DNA from: Bacillus badius NBRC 15713
GTDB lineage: Bacteria; Bacillota; Bacilli; Bacillales; Domibacillaceae
Direction of reading: 5' to 3'
Assembly (NCBI RefSeq): GCF_001591605.1
Contig: NZ_BCVF01000029.1
Location: forward strand, 1-52,042
Length of the DNA: 52,042 nucleotides
Below, in pieces: positions 8,465 to 16,531 of this stretch. A program made the position numbers and the translations under genes. A model generated the notes under the pieces. It worked only from the letters and a program-made list of their open reading frames with translations, searched no databases and was not told where the DNA came from. The first letter of the stretch is position 1, and the number at the start of each line of letters is the position of its first letter.

Positions 8465-9271
8465 TTACTTAATGTAGTAGTTGCTCGTCGGATTAATAAA
8501 ATCCAGCTTGCCGATCTTTTGAGCAATGTGGAGCAGAAGGCTATTTAAGACAGAGAATGTGACGGGCCCTTTTTCCAATACAGATTTCTTGGCTATTGGT
8601 ATAACAAGAGTATGATCGGCATACTCAATAAGTGGAGAGAGAAGGGAGTCGGTAATGATGATGACTTCATTTCCGTTATTCCGCGCTTCTTCAGCCAGCC
8701 TGATGGTCCCGAGGGCATAGCGGTAGTAAGAGAAAATAATGACGCAGTGCTCTGCTCCATGCTTAGTAAGGCCGATGTCGGTTTCCGGACGGTAGAGTGT
8801 CGTGTTATCCAGAAGACTGTTCAGCAGCACCGCGAACCAATGGGCATAAGCAAAAGACTGGTAGTACCCGATCACCTTAATCGTTTCGGCTCCTGCTAAG
8901 CTATGAACAATTTTTTCAATGGTAGGCCAATCTAAGTGCTCGGCAATTTGGAGAATGTTTTTGCTGTCGCTTTCCATTACAAGACTGAACGGATGAGTAT
9001 CCTTTTTCGGTTCTTTTTCAGGAGGGCCTACGGTAAGCAGGCTTCTTTGAACATCCGATTGAAGGGCACCGTATCCTTCATACCCAACAGCTTTTGAAAA
9101 ACGAATCACCATTGTTTCGCTCACATCCAAGATGCTGGCGATTTTTTTTGCCGGATGGGTGGCAAATAAAATTGGGTTGTTCAAGAGCGCCTCTGCCACT
9201 TTTTTAAGACCTGGCGTCAAATTTTCATATTCTTTTTTTGTGTTCTCGTAATAGCTCATTCTGTGTTCCAT
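8465..9271 (-). CDS. MurR/RpiR family transcriptional regulator
   Basis: 268 residues: N-terminal helix-turn-helix of the RpiR type (about 1-80: KKIASILDVSETMVIRFSKAVGYEGYGALQSDV), then a SIS domain (about 105-240) that would bind a ligand. First gene of a three-gene minus-strand operon. Start is ATG at 9271 or the in-frame ATG at 9259 (MSYYENTKKEY); GAAGAGGG is too close to the first and rather far from the second. Likely controls its own operon and the divergent carrier gene through the repeats at 9284-9330. Confidence 0.85.
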   Translation of the reverse strand: MEHRMSYYENTKKEYENLTPGLKKVAEALLNNPILFATHPAKKIASILDVSETMVIRFSKAVGYEGYGALQSDVQRSLLTVGPPEKEPKKDTHPFSLVMESDSKNILQIAEHLDWPTIEKIVHSLAGAETIKVIGYYQSFAYAHWFAVLLNSLLDNTTLYRPETDIGLTKHGAEHCVIIFSYYRYALGTIRLAEEARNNGNEVIIITDSLLSPLIEYADHTLVIPIAKKSVLEKGPVTFSVLNSLLLHIAQKIGKLDFINPTSNYYIK

Positions 9272-9283
9272 TCCCTCTTCAAG

Positions 9284-9345
9284 AATAAATTTTATGATTT
9301 ATTGTTGTCAAAATAAATTATAAGATTTACGATGGATATAGTCAA
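9284..9345. promoter_or_regulatory. Divergent overlapping promoters with tandem 19-bp operator repeats
   Basis: Two 19-bp direct repeats, 9284-9302 and 9312-9330, match at 16 of 19 positions and each holds the dyad AAAT-N6-ATTT. They lie on the same face of the helix (28-bp step, close to 2.7 turns). Minus-strand promoter: TTGACT at 9345-9340, 17-base spacer, TATAAT at 9322-9317, whose -10 falls within the second repeat; the first repeat lies just past the start point. Plus-strand promoter: TTGTCA 9305-9310, 17-base spacer, TACGAT 9328-9333, also covered by the second repeat. Binding by the adjacent RpiR protein is inferred. Confidence 0.65.
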
Positions 9346-9381
9346 TTGAAAATTAAAACAATTCAGAACGGAGTGAGGGGA

Positions 9382-10785
9382 ATGGGGGAAAAGAAACGGA
9401 AGATCACTTTGGGAATTCCGGACGCTTATGTGATTTTATTCATGATTTTGGTGTTAATGGCTCTATTGACATATGCGATTCCGGCGGGGGAGTTTCAAAG
9501 AGAAGAGGTAGATGGAGTAACGGTTGTGGTTCCTGGCAGCTATACACAGATTGAAGCATCCTCAGCCAGTTTGATGGATATCTTTATTGCTATTCAAAAA
9601 GGAATGATTGAATCAGCGCCGCTTATTTTTCTCGTATTGATGATCGGCGGGGCGTTTGCGGTTATTGAGTCAACAGGGGCGATTGATGCATTAATTTTAA
9701 AGACGATTGAGAAAACAAAGAATAAAGAGCTCGTCTTGATTACGATTGTGATGATTTTATTTTCAATTTTTGGCACGCTGGGCATTATCGTTAATGCGGT
9801 GATTGCTTTTATTCCGATTGGCATTATTTTGGCCAGATCCATGAAGCTTGATGCTGTAGTGGGGGTGTCCATGATCTATTTAGGGGCCTATGCAGGATTT
9901 AACACGGCCTTTCTTGATCCGCTCACTACAGGAACAGCCCAGCAAATTGCCCAGCTGCCTCTTTTCTCAGGCATCGGCTATCGGGTCATTATGTATATAG
10001 CTGTCTTGCTGGCTACGATTTTGTATGTCGCTTGGTATGTCAAACGCATACAAAAAAATCCGATGAACAGCGTCCTTGGGAACACGCCTTTTCCGAAAAT
10101 TGAGGAGAAGGATGAGCTGAGCGGGGAAGTGAGCGTGACAGGCACTCATAAGCTTGTTCTTATATGGCTTGTATTAGGTATTGGATTGTATGTGTTCGGC
10201 GTTTTCAAGTATAGCTGGTCGCTTAATGAGATGGCCGCAATCTTTTTAATGATTGCTGTTGGGACGGCAGTGATTGCCCGTTTAACGCCGAACCGGCTGG
10301 TGAAGGAGTTTTTTGCTGGAGCGAGAGGATTGGTATACGGAGCCATGATCATTGGAATGGCCCGTTCCATTGTCGTGATTTTAGAAGACGGAAAAATCCT
10401 CGATACGATCGTCCAGGGAATGGCGAATGTGATGACGCCATTTACAAGCGTCAGTGGGGCGATTGTTATGTTTATTGCCAATGAATTGTTTAATATTCTT
10501 GTATCTTCAGGAAGCGGGCAGGCCGTGATTGTTATGCCGATTATGACTCCGTTGGCCGACTTAATGGATATCCCGAGGCAAGTAGCTGTGCAGGCGTACA
10601 AGATGGGAGATGGTTTCACCAACGTGATTACCCCTACATCAGGCATCTTGATGGCAAATTTAGCGATTGCCGGTGTTGCCTGGACGAAGTGGATTCGATT
10701 TATTCTGCCGCTGCTGTTAATTTGGACTGTACTGGGCATTATCTTCCTGGCAATTGGCGTTCTGATCGATTGGGGGCCATTTTAA
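9382..10785 (+). CDS. YfcC family carrier (DcuC-like C4-dicarboxylate/amino acid transporter)
   Basis: 467-residue polytopic membrane protein with about twelve hydrophobic segments, of the YfcC / DcuC-like family (PF03606 type). Conserved stretches: YAIPAGEF near the N-terminus, FAVIESTGAID, and NILVSSGSGQAVIVMPIM with the conserved DGFTNVITPTSG near residues 412-423. Family substrates are dicarboxylates or basic amino acids; the exact substrate is unknown. Start ATG at 9382 has GGAG eight bases upstream; the frame extends to TTG 9346 without a ribosome site. Divergent from, and probably co-regulated with, the RpiR-amidohydrolase-racemase operon. Uptake of N-acyl amino acids or peptides is an inference. 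Confidence 0.82.
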   Translation: MGEKKRKITLGIPDAYVILFMILVLMALLTYAIPAGEFQREEVDGVTVVVPGSYTQIEASSASLMDIFIAIQKGMIESAPLIFLVLMIGGAFAVIESTGAIDALILKTIEKTKNKELVLITIVMILFSIFGTLGIIVNAVIAFIPIGIILARSMKLDAVVGVSMIYLGAYAGFNTAFLDPLTTGTAQQIAQLPLFSGIGYRVIMYIAVLLATILYVAWYVKRIQKNPMNSVLGNTPFPKIEEKDELSGEVSVTGTHKLVLIWLVLGIGLYVFGVFKYSWSLNEMAAIFLMIAVGTAVIARLTPNRLVKEFFAGARGLVYGAMIIGMARSIVVILEDGKILDTIVQGMANVMTPFTSVSGAIVMFIANELFNILVSSGSGQAVIVMPIMTPLADLMDIPRQVAVQAYKMGDGFTNVITPTSGILMANLAIAGVAWTKWIRFILPLLLIWTVLGIIFLAIGVLIDWGPF

Positions 10786-10827
10786 GCTTGGTGCCAGTGA
10801 ACGTGTACTGAATCATCACTTAACTAG

Positions 10828-10875
10828 GCTGCTTTGGATTAGGTGATTTCTGCCTCCCAAGCGGCTTTTTGTTTT
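10828..10875 (+). terminator. Terminator of the YfcC-type carrier gene
   Basis: GCTGCTT (10829-10836 region) pairs with AAGCGGC (10859-10865), followed by TTTTTGTTTT. Confidence 0.65.
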
Positions 10876-11165
10876 GCCGTTAGCCATAACAAAACAGTCG
10901 TTCGAGCTATTTTCATCCCCGGCCATTAAGGGATTGGCCGACACTGTTTCCCTTCATTTGCCTGTCCCGTCATAGGAAGGTTACAATATCTTCAAGTGAG
11001 TGAAGAAAAAGGGGAAATGTCAGACAGTCTATGCCCGCTTTCAAAAAAGAGCAGCTGAACACTCAGTTTTTGGCGAGGATGACCTTATTAGGTTGGGTCA
11101 TCATTTGGCGTTAGTGAAAGAAACTTAGACAGTCTGTTGAATATCCATAACAAGGAGTGATGTTT
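10876..11165. other. Intergenic region upstream of ung
   Basis: No convincing gene. It holds two copies of the small palindrome AGACAGTCT (11022-11030 and 11127-11135), 105 bases apart, and a short hairpin GATGACC / GGGTCATC (about 11078-11102). The second copy lies about 20 bases before the ung ribosome-binding site. A 13-codon ATG frame at 11018 is probably chance. Confidence 0.4.
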
Positions 11166-11846
11166 GTGACAAAGAAAATATTAAAAAATGACTGGTCCGA
11201 CCTGCTTGCCGAGGAGTTTGAGAAGCCCTATTATCAGCAGCTTCGGGAATTCCTGAAAGAAGAGTATGCGACGAAAACGATTTATCCTGAGATGAATGAT
11301 ATTTATAATGCCCTTCATTATACTCCTTACAAGGATGTAAAGGTGGTTATTCTTGGACAGGATCCGTACCATGGCCCGGGGCAGGCGCATGGACTAAGCT
11401 TTTCTGTCAAGCCGGATGTTCCGCTCCCGCCGTCGCTGCGGAATATTTTCAAAGAACTGCACAGCGATCTTGGCTGTCCGGTTCCCCAAAATGGCTACCT
11501 GGTGCCTTGGGCTAAGCAGGGGGTGCTCTTGCTGAACACAGTCCTTACTGTCCGCCAGGGTGAAGCGCATTCTCATCAGGGAAAAGGCTGGGAGCGGCTG
11601 ACTGACCGGATCATTTCCTTAATCAGCGGCCGGGAAAAGCCTGTTGTCTTTATTTTGTGGGGAAGGCCGGCCCAGAAAAAGCTGGCGCTCATTGATCAAG
11701 AAAAGCATTGCATTATCCAGGCGCCGCATCCAAGTCCTTTATCAGCTTCCAGAGGCTTTTTTGGCAGCCGACCATTTTCCAAGGCAAATGAGTGCCTGAA
11801 AAGCTTTGGGGAGCAGCCGATTGACTGGGAACTAATTGAGCAATAA
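11166..11846 (+). CDS. ung: Uracil-DNA glycosylase (family 1)
   Basis: Removes uracil from DNA in base-excision repair. 226 residues from GTG at 11166 (AAGGAG eight bases upstream); upstream in-frame GTG 11157 and ATG 11160 overlap that Shine-Dalgarno. Family 1 motifs: GQDPYHGP with catalytic D66, and HPSPLSA with the conserved His near residue 188; LLLNTVLTV lies between. Same position as in B. subtilis, upstream of ywdI-ywdK-gerQ, but here a small cysteine protein intervenes. Confidence 0.96.
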   Translation: MTKKILKNDWSDLLAEEFEKPYYQQLREFLKEEYATKTIYPEMNDIYNALHYTPYKDVKVVILGQDPYHGPGQAHGLSFSVKPDVPLPPSLRNIFKELHSDLGCPVPQNGYLVPWAKQGVLLLNTVLTVRQGEAHSHQGKGWERLTDRIISLISGREKPVVFILWGRPAQKKLALIDQEKHCIIQAPHPSPLSASRGFFGSRPFSKANECLKSFGEQPIDWELIEQ

Positions 11847-12008
11847 AGAAACGTCTTCCTGCCGCCCGCCTGCGGTTTCGGCAACTTTCGCTGTTTCACG
11901 TGAAACAGCGCCTTCAAGCGACAAGATTCGCCTTTGTCAAAAAGAATTCGTATTCTGGCCGAGCCAAATTTGTTAGAATGAAAAGCAGGAGGGAAGTGAG
12001 CGGAGCCA

Positions 12009-12182
12009 ATGAACAAAGTGAATTGCTTTCAGTGCAAGTTCTTTTTCGTTACATGGGACCAGAAAAGTCCGCGCGGCTGCCGGGCCTATGGCTTCAAGTC
12101 CAAGCAATTGCCGTCAGCCGTCGTTTTGCACGCTTCCGGCCAACCGTGCCGCCAATTCTCATCCAAATCAGTTAAGCCCTAG
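12009..12182 (+). CDS. Small four-cysteine protein downstream of ung
   Basis: 57 residues with cysteines at 6, 9, 24 and 47: C-x2-C, then FFFVTWD, then P-R-G-C-R-A-Y-G-F-K-S-K, then S-G-Q-P-C. The pattern (CxxC, W-D, P-x-GC-x-A-x-GFKS, G-x-x-C) looks like a small zinc-binding protein of a type I associate with Bacillaceae genomes, but I cannot name a family with confidence. ATG at 12009 follows AGCGGAG at rather short spacing; a stop lies four codons upstream in frame. The downstream ywdI begins 10 bases later, so it is probably co-transcribed. Confidence 0.7.
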   Translation: MNKVNCFQCKFFFVTWDQKSPRGCRAYGFKSKQLPSAVVLHASGQPCRQFSSKSVKP

Positions 12183-12192
12183 CAGGAGGTGC

Positions 12193-12477
12193 TTGAACAT
12201 AAACATTTCTCATTTATCTGTTTTGAAGAAAATAGAAGAAGAAATCCGGCAAGCCCGTCTTGCTGAAAAAAGAGGAAGCATGAAACAGCATATTTATACG
12301 GTCCGGACATTATGTGATATGCTGCTTGATGAACCGGACAAGGCAGGAGTTGTTCTGCCTGAACCGCAGCCAATCAGCGGTCAAGTCACCCAACAGCCGG
12401 CACAGCCCGCCTTCAATCAGGCAGAAAAGCTGCAAACAGATGATGGGGCAAACGGCGATTCTATATTTGATTTTTAA
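12193..12477 (+). CDS. ywdI: YwdI family protein (DUF5327)
   Basis: About 92-94 residues, function unknown. Family signature: VLKKIEEEIRQAR near the N-terminus, then YTVRTLCDMLLDEP, with a proline/glutamine-rich tail. Start is uncertain. TTG at 12193 lies only 3 bases after AGGAGG (12184-12189). An in-frame ATA at 12199 has ideal 7-base spacing from AGGAGGTG and would give the N-terminus (M)NIS, which is how I recall relatives beginning. Coordinates here use the TTG. Lies between the four-cysteine gene and ywdK, as in B. subtilis. Confidence 0.75.
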   Translation: MNINISHLSVLKKIEEEIRQARLAEKRGSMKQHIYTVRTLCDMLLDEPDKAGVVLPEPQPISGQVTQQPAQPAFNQAEKLQTDDGANGDSIFDF

Positions 12478-12487
12478 GGAGAAGAAC

Positions 12488-12856
12488 ATGAAACTATTTA
12501 TTATTATAGGAGCAATCAATGCTTTCTTATCTGTAGCGCTCGGTGCATTCGGTGCTCACGGACTAGAAGGAAAAGTAGAACCGAAGTATCTGGAAATTTG
12601 GAAAACAGGTGTACAATATCAAATGTTTCATGCAATGGGCATGATTGCGGTCGGCATTCTTATGGGGCAAGTCCAGGCTAGTTCTATGCTGAACTGGTCA
12701 GGCTGGATGATGCTGATCGGAACTGTGATCTTCTCGGGCAGCTTGTATGCTCTCACATTGTCAGGGATCAAGGTGCTCGGTGCGATCACGCCAATCGGCG
12801 GTGTTGCTTTTCTAGTCGGCTGGGTGCTGCTTATTGTGGCTGCGATGAAATTTTGA
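12488..12856 (+). CDS. ywdK: DUF423 membrane protein YwdK
   Basis: 122-residue membrane protein of the DUF423 family with four hydrophobic segments. Signature: N-terminal IGAINAFLSVALGAFGAHGL, then FHAMGMIAVG, FSGSLYALTLSG and a C-terminal TPIGGVAFLVGW. Function unknown. ATG at 12488 follows AAGGAGAAGAAC. It is 10 bases after ywdI, so the two are co-transcribed. Confidence 0.9.
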   Translation: MKLFIIIGAINAFLSVALGAFGAHGLEGKVEPKYLEIWKTGVQYQMFHAMGMIAVGILMGQVQASSMLNWSGWMMLIGTVIFSGSLYALTLSGIKVLGAITPIGGVAFLVGWVLLIVAAMKF

Positions 12857-12894
12857 GGGACTGTTCAATAAGTCTTTAAGTAAGAGCAGGAGAA

Positions 12895-12948
12895 GAAAAA
12901 GGGGCGGCCCAAAAAGTCATTTTTCATGACCTTTTGGAGCCGCTCCTT
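12895..12948. repeat. Hairpin repeat, copy B; bidirectional terminator between ywdK and gerQ
   Basis: Arms GGGGCGGCCCAAAAAGTCAT and ATGACCTTTTGGAGCCGCTCC, loop TTTTC, then TTTTT on the plus strand and A-rich sequence at the other end. Shares the core TCATTTTTCATGACCTTTTG and both flanks with the element at 3905-3954. It sits between convergent genes. Confidence 0.75.
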
Positions 12949-12953
12949 TTTGG

Positions 12954-13388
12954 TTACCGCGGCGGATAAGAGGCTAACCCTCCGCCGCCGCCGAATGGAT
13001 ATTGATATTCAATTTCTTCGTCGAACGTGACGTAATCAACGTACACCATCGGTATTAAATAGCGCTTTCCTGTTTGCGGATCACTTAATACCAGGTGGTC
13101 GCGTCCGGCTGCTTCAATCAGCCCTTTGAAAATCTTGGCATTCCACTCGCGGTTATTTTCGAAAGTTGCATAAACTGTTGCTACCTTTCCCCGGTTCAGG
13201 CGCAAAATGTTCTCTATATAAGACTCTTCCGCAGGCAGCATGCCGGGGATGCTTTGGCTTCCCCCTGCCGGCGGAGTGCCAGTGCCTGCAGGAGGCGTTG
13301 TCGGAGTGGCAGGATACGTATACATAGGGCTTGGCTGATAATAGGAAGGCATACTGTACATATAAGGGTTAGCAGTTGTTTGATTCAC
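12954..13388 (-). CDS. gerQ: Spore coat/germination protein GerQ
   Basis: 144 residues. GerQ is a spore coat protein needed for localising the cortex-lytic enzyme CwlJ and is cross-linked by transglutaminase in B. subtilis. The Pro/Tyr-rich N-terminus (about residues 8-50) is shorter than in B. subtilis (181 residues). The conserved C-terminal domain starts at ESYIENILRLNRGKVATVYATFE and ends with a Gly-rich tail. GTG start at 13388 with AAGGAGG spaced six bases. A sigma-E-like promoter lies about 50 bases upstream. Confidence 0.92.
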   Translation of the reverse strand: MNQTTANPYMYSMPSYYQPSPMYTYPATPTTPPAGTGTPPAGGSQSIPGMLPAEESYIENILRLNRGKVATVYATFENNREWNAKIFKGLIEAAGRDHLVLSDPQTGKRYLIPMVYVDYVTFDEEIEYQYPFGGGGGLASYPPR

Positions 13389-13436
13389 AAGAATCCTCCT
13401 TGAACAAATGGTTTTTTAAAACGGTTTGTCAATTAA

Positions 13437-13465
13437 TATGTATGTGAAAATTTATGTTTCATGAC
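13437..13465 (-). promoter_or_regulatory. Possible sigma-E promoter of gerQ
   Basis: On the minus strand GTCATGA (13465-13459), 14-base spacer, CATACATA (13444-13437). The -10 fits the sigma-E CATACA pattern well; the -35 fits weakly. gerQ is in the sigma-E regulon in B. subtilis. Confidence 0.35.
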
Positions 13466-13472
13466 AAAAGAA

Positions 13473-13503
13473 AAAGCCTTTCCTAAAAAACAGGAAAGGC
13501 TTT
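13473..13503 (-). terminator. Terminator of hemQ
   Basis: Arms AAAGCCTTTCCT (13473-13484) and AGGAAAGGCTTT (13492-13503); minus-strand T-run TTTTCTTTTG follows. About 37 bases past the hemQ stop. Confidence 0.85.
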
Positions 13504-13539
13504 CAAACCGTTCATCATCAGCTATAGATGAAAAATATC

Positions 13540-14286
13540 TCAGTTAATTTGCAGCATCTGTTCCAGCTTGGAATCATCAAGCAGGTTGCCGACGAAGAAA
13601 GCGCCGAATTCGCCGTAACGGGCACTCACTTCATCAAAGCGCATCTCATATACGAGCTTTTTGAATTGAAGAACGTCATCAGCAAACAGGGTCACGCCCC
13701 ACTCATAATCGTCAAAGCCGACAGAACCGGTAATGATTTGTTTGACTATGCCGGCATATTGGCGGCCAATCATGCCATGGCTGCGCATCAGCTTGCCGCG
13801 CTCTTCCATTGGAAGCATGTACCAGTTGTCTTCGCCTTGGCGGCGCTTATCCATCGGATAAAAGCAAACATGCTTCGCTTTTGGCAGCTCAGGATACAGA
13901 CGGGCACGGATTTGCGGGTTTTCATACGGGTCTTCATCACCAGCTAAGTAATTGCTCAATTCAACAACTGATACGTAAGAATAGCCTGGGATGGTGTAGT
14001 CGGCAATTTTCAGCTTATTGAATTCTGTTTCCACTACATTCAATTCTTCCATTGTCGGACGGAGGATCATCAGCATAAAGTCTGCTTTTTGGCCAACAAT
14101 GCTGTAAAATGCATGGCTGCCTTCCTTGGCTTCATGAACGGTGTTTAATTTATTGAGAAACTGCTGGAATTCATAAATAGCCGTTTGGCGTTCATCACTT
14201 GAAAGCATCTTCCAAGCTGTCCAATCAATCAGGCGAAAATCATGAAGGCAATACCAGCCATCAATTGTTTTTGCTGCTTCACTCAT
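13540..14286 (-). CDS. hemQ: Coproheme decarboxylase HemQ
   Basis: Oxidatively decarboxylates coproheme III to heme b, the last step of the coproporphyrin-dependent heme pathway of Gram-positives. 248 residues of the chlorite-dismutase-like fold. Catalytic tyrosine is Y143 in CFYPMDKRR with K147; the proximal heme ligand is H170 in RSHGMIGR. These align two residues before the Geobacillus positions Y145, K149 and H172. ATG at 14286 with GGGAGTG upstream. Divergent from pta, as in B. subtilis ywfI-pta. Confidence 0.95.
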   Translation of the reverse strand: MSEAAKTIDGWYCLHDFRLIDWTAWKMLSSDERQTAIYEFQQFLNKLNTVHEAKEGSHAFYSIVGQKADFMLMILRPTMEELNVVETEFNKLKIADYTIPGYSYVSVVELSNYLAGDEDPYENPQIRARLYPELPKAKHVCFYPMDKRRQGEDNWYMLPMEERGKLMRSHGMIGRQYAGIVKQIITGSVGFDDYEWGVTLFADDVLQFKKLVYEMRFDEVSARYGEFGAFFVGNLLDDSKLEQMLQIN

Positions 14287-14478
14287 TGCGATCCACTCCC
14301 TATGTAAATGTTGTCAGTTATTAATATAACATACATCTAGCAGCAATCCATAAAAGTGCTTTGACGGGTGTGTGAACGCGGCGGCAGAAGGGAATGATGA
14401 AGAAAGATCCATTTTATTATTTAAAATCATCCTGACAGGCGGTATGCTGAGTATAAGAAGAGACAAGGAGGAAATGGC

Positions 14479-15453
14479 ATGAGTGATTTATTTACAGCTT
14501 TAAAAAACAAGCTTTCCGGCCAACAAGTCAAGATTGTATTTCCGGAAGGGCTTGACGAGCGGATTTTAGCGGCTGCCGGCCGTTTAGCACAAGAGAAGTT
14601 ATTAACTCCCGTCATTATTGGTCATAACGAAGAAGTATATCAGAAAGCTTCTCAGCTGCAGGTGGAACTCGAAGGAGTAGAAATTGTCGACCCGGCAAGC
14701 GACGCCCGTTTAGATGAATTGGTTCAATCATTTGTGGAACGGCGTAAAGGCAAAGCTACAGAGGAAGAAGCAAGGAACATTCTGATGGATGAAAACTATT
14801 TCGGCACCATGCTTGTCTATAAGGGATATGCTGAGGGGCTCGTAAGCGGAGCAGCCCATTCGACCGCTGATACTGTCCGTCCAGCCTTGCAAATCATCAA
14901 AACCAAGCAGGGCGTCCAAAAGACGTCCGGCGTGTTTATCATGGTGCGGGGAGAAGAGAAGTATGTTTTTGCTGATTGCGCGATTAATATCGCTCCTGAC
15001 AGCAATGATTTGGCAGAAATTGCTATTGAGAGTGCAAAGACGGCAGAAATGTTTGATATCGAGCCGCGCATAGCGATGCTGAGCTTCTCGACAAAAGGGT
15101 CCGCCAAGTCCCCGGAGACGGAAAAGGTAGCCGAGGCGCTTCGGATCGCCAAAGAAAGAGCACCGGGTCTGGCTATTGATGGAGAATTTCAATTTGATGC
15201 CGCCTTTGTTCCAGCTGTCGCTAAGAAGAAGGCGCCTGATTCCATTATTCAGGGAGATGCAAATGTGTTTATCTTTCCAGGGCTGGAAGCAGGGAATATT
15301 GGCTACAAAATTGCCCAGCGGCTTGGCAACTTCGAAGCTGTCGGACCTATTCTGCAGGGGTTAAATGCTCCGGTGAACGACTTGTCCCGCGGCTGCAGCG
15401 AAGAAGATGTCTATAAGCTGGCGCTCATTACAGCGGCTCAATCGTTGAAATAG
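14479..15453 (+). CDS. pta: Phosphate acetyltransferase
   Basis: Interconverts acetyl-CoA and acetyl phosphate in overflow metabolism. 324 residues, the short Bacillus-type Pta without the N-terminal regulatory domain of enterobacterial enzymes. Conserved stretches: IVFPEGLDERIL at the start, VSGAAHSTADTVRPAL near residue 121, MLSFSTKGSAKSP near residue 196, and LQGLNAPVNDLSRGCS near the C-terminus. ATG at 14479 with AAGGAGG upstream. I see no convincing cre site in the 190-base upstream region. Confidence 0.96.
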   Translation: MSDLFTALKNKLSGQQVKIVFPEGLDERILAAAGRLAQEKLLTPVIIGHNEEVYQKASQLQVELEGVEIVDPASDARLDELVQSFVERRKGKATEEEARNILMDENYFGTMLVYKGYAEGLVSGAAHSTADTVRPALQIIKTKQGVQKTSGVFIMVRGEEKYVFADCAINIAPDSNDLAEIAIESAKTAEMFDIEPRIAMLSFSTKGSAKSPETEKVAEALRIAKERAPGLAIDGEFQFDAAFVPAVAKKKAPDSIIQGDANVFIFPGLEAGNIGYKIAQRLGNFEAVGPILQGLNAPVNDLSRGCSEEDVYKLALITAAQSLK

Positions 15454-15650
15454 CGGTTGCAAGGCCTGTTTGTTCCCGCTAAAGTGGAATAAGACCGGCA
15501 ATGGCCTGCAGATAACGACTGTTTTCTAATGCCAGGCTGATTGAAAATACTTGTCTTTCTAAGGCGCGCCGCTTGCGGCGGCCAAGGCAGCGAGATATTT
15601 GTCAATAGCCTGGGTTTTTTAATGTTAATGATCGAGAGGAAGAACGAACG

Positions 15651-16496
15651 ATGAATGAATCGCTACAATTATTAAAGCAGCCCGAGTGGCGCTTGATTGA
15701 CCAGTCCAGTCTGGGACCGATGTTTGGCGCCCTTCAATCCTTTGCGGCCGATGATACATTATGCACGGCTGTCGGAGCCGGCATCAGCCCGTCAACTGTC
15801 CGGGCATGGGTCCATCATCAAACAATCGTACTCGGCATACAAGATACAAAGCTTCCTTTTTTACAGGAAGGAGCAGCGTTCTTGCAGGAGGAAGGGTTCA
15901 CCGTCATTGTCCGTAATTCAGGGGGGCTGGCGGTCGTTCTTGACGAAGGCGTGCTGAATTTGTCGCTTATCTTTCCTGACACGGAAAAGGGAATTGACAT
16001 TGACCGCGGGTATGAAGCGATGTTTTTGCTGATTAAGGAAATGTTTGCTGACTTTCCGGTGGACATAGAGGCTTATGAGGTTGTCGGCTCTTATTGTCCC
16101 GGCAGTTATGATTTAAGCATTGGAGGAAAAAAGTTTGCCGGTATTTCCCAGCGCCGGATTCGCCGCGGGGTAGCGGTGCAAATTTACTTATGCGTAAGCG
16201 GCAGCGGTTCGGACAGGGCAGCGCTCATCCGCCGTTTTTATGAGATTGCCAAAAAAGCAGAAAAAACAAAATGGGAGTATCCCGATATTCGTCCGGAAGT
16301 GATGGCCTCTTTATCTGAATTGCTAGGCTGCGAGCTCACTATACAAGATGTAATGATGAGATTTTTACAGACGATTCACCAGCATGCCGGCCGCCTATAC
16401 GCCAGTTCGTTGCAAGGAGAAGAGATGGATCTCTACCAGGGATACTTGCAGCGTGTGACCGAGCGCAATGAAAAAGCCTTATCTGCAGAGTCTTAA
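15651..16496 (+). CDS. lipL: Octanoyl-[GcvH]:protein N-octanoyltransferase LipL
   Basis: Amidotransferase that moves octanoyl from GcvH to E2 subunits in Bacillus lipoate assembly. 281 residues of the biotin/lipoate ligase fold. Catalytic Cys149 is in [11 protein letters not shown] and the conserved Lys in [12 protein letters not shown] (K160/K161). Follows pta as in the ywfJ-ywfL region of B. subtilis, with a 197-base gap that holds no recognisable gene. ATG at 15651; a terminator stem begins within its last codons. Confidence 0.93.
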   Translation: MNESLQLLKQPEWRLIDQSSLGPMFGALQSFAADDTLCTAVGAGISPSTVRAWVHHQTIVLGIQDTKLPFLQEGAAFLQEEGFTVIVRNSGGLAVVLDEGVLNLSLIFPDTEKGIDIDRGYEAMFLLIKEMFADFPVDIEAYEVVGSYCPGSYDLSIGGKKFAGISQRRIRRGVAVQIYLCVSGSGSDRAALIRRFYEIAKKAEKTKWEYPDIRPEVMASLSELLGCELTIQDVMMRFLQTIHQHAGRLYASSLQGEEMDLYQGYLQRVTERNEKALSAES

Positions 16497-16515
16497 AGAG
16501 GGCAGATAAGGCTTT
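16473..16515. terminator. Bidirectional terminator overlapping the end of lipL
   Basis: Arms AAAGCCTTATCTGC (16473-16486) and GCAGATAAGGCTTT (16502-16515). The upstream arm codes for the last residues of LipL. Flanking A-runs and T-runs allow use by both convergent genes. Confidence 0.75.
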
Positions 16516-16531
16516 GTATTTACACTAAGCT

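Noticed and set aside
11900-12175. 91-codon plus-strand frame downstream of ung
   Set aside because: It overlaps the four-cysteine gene in another frame; the latter has a far more protein-like pattern.
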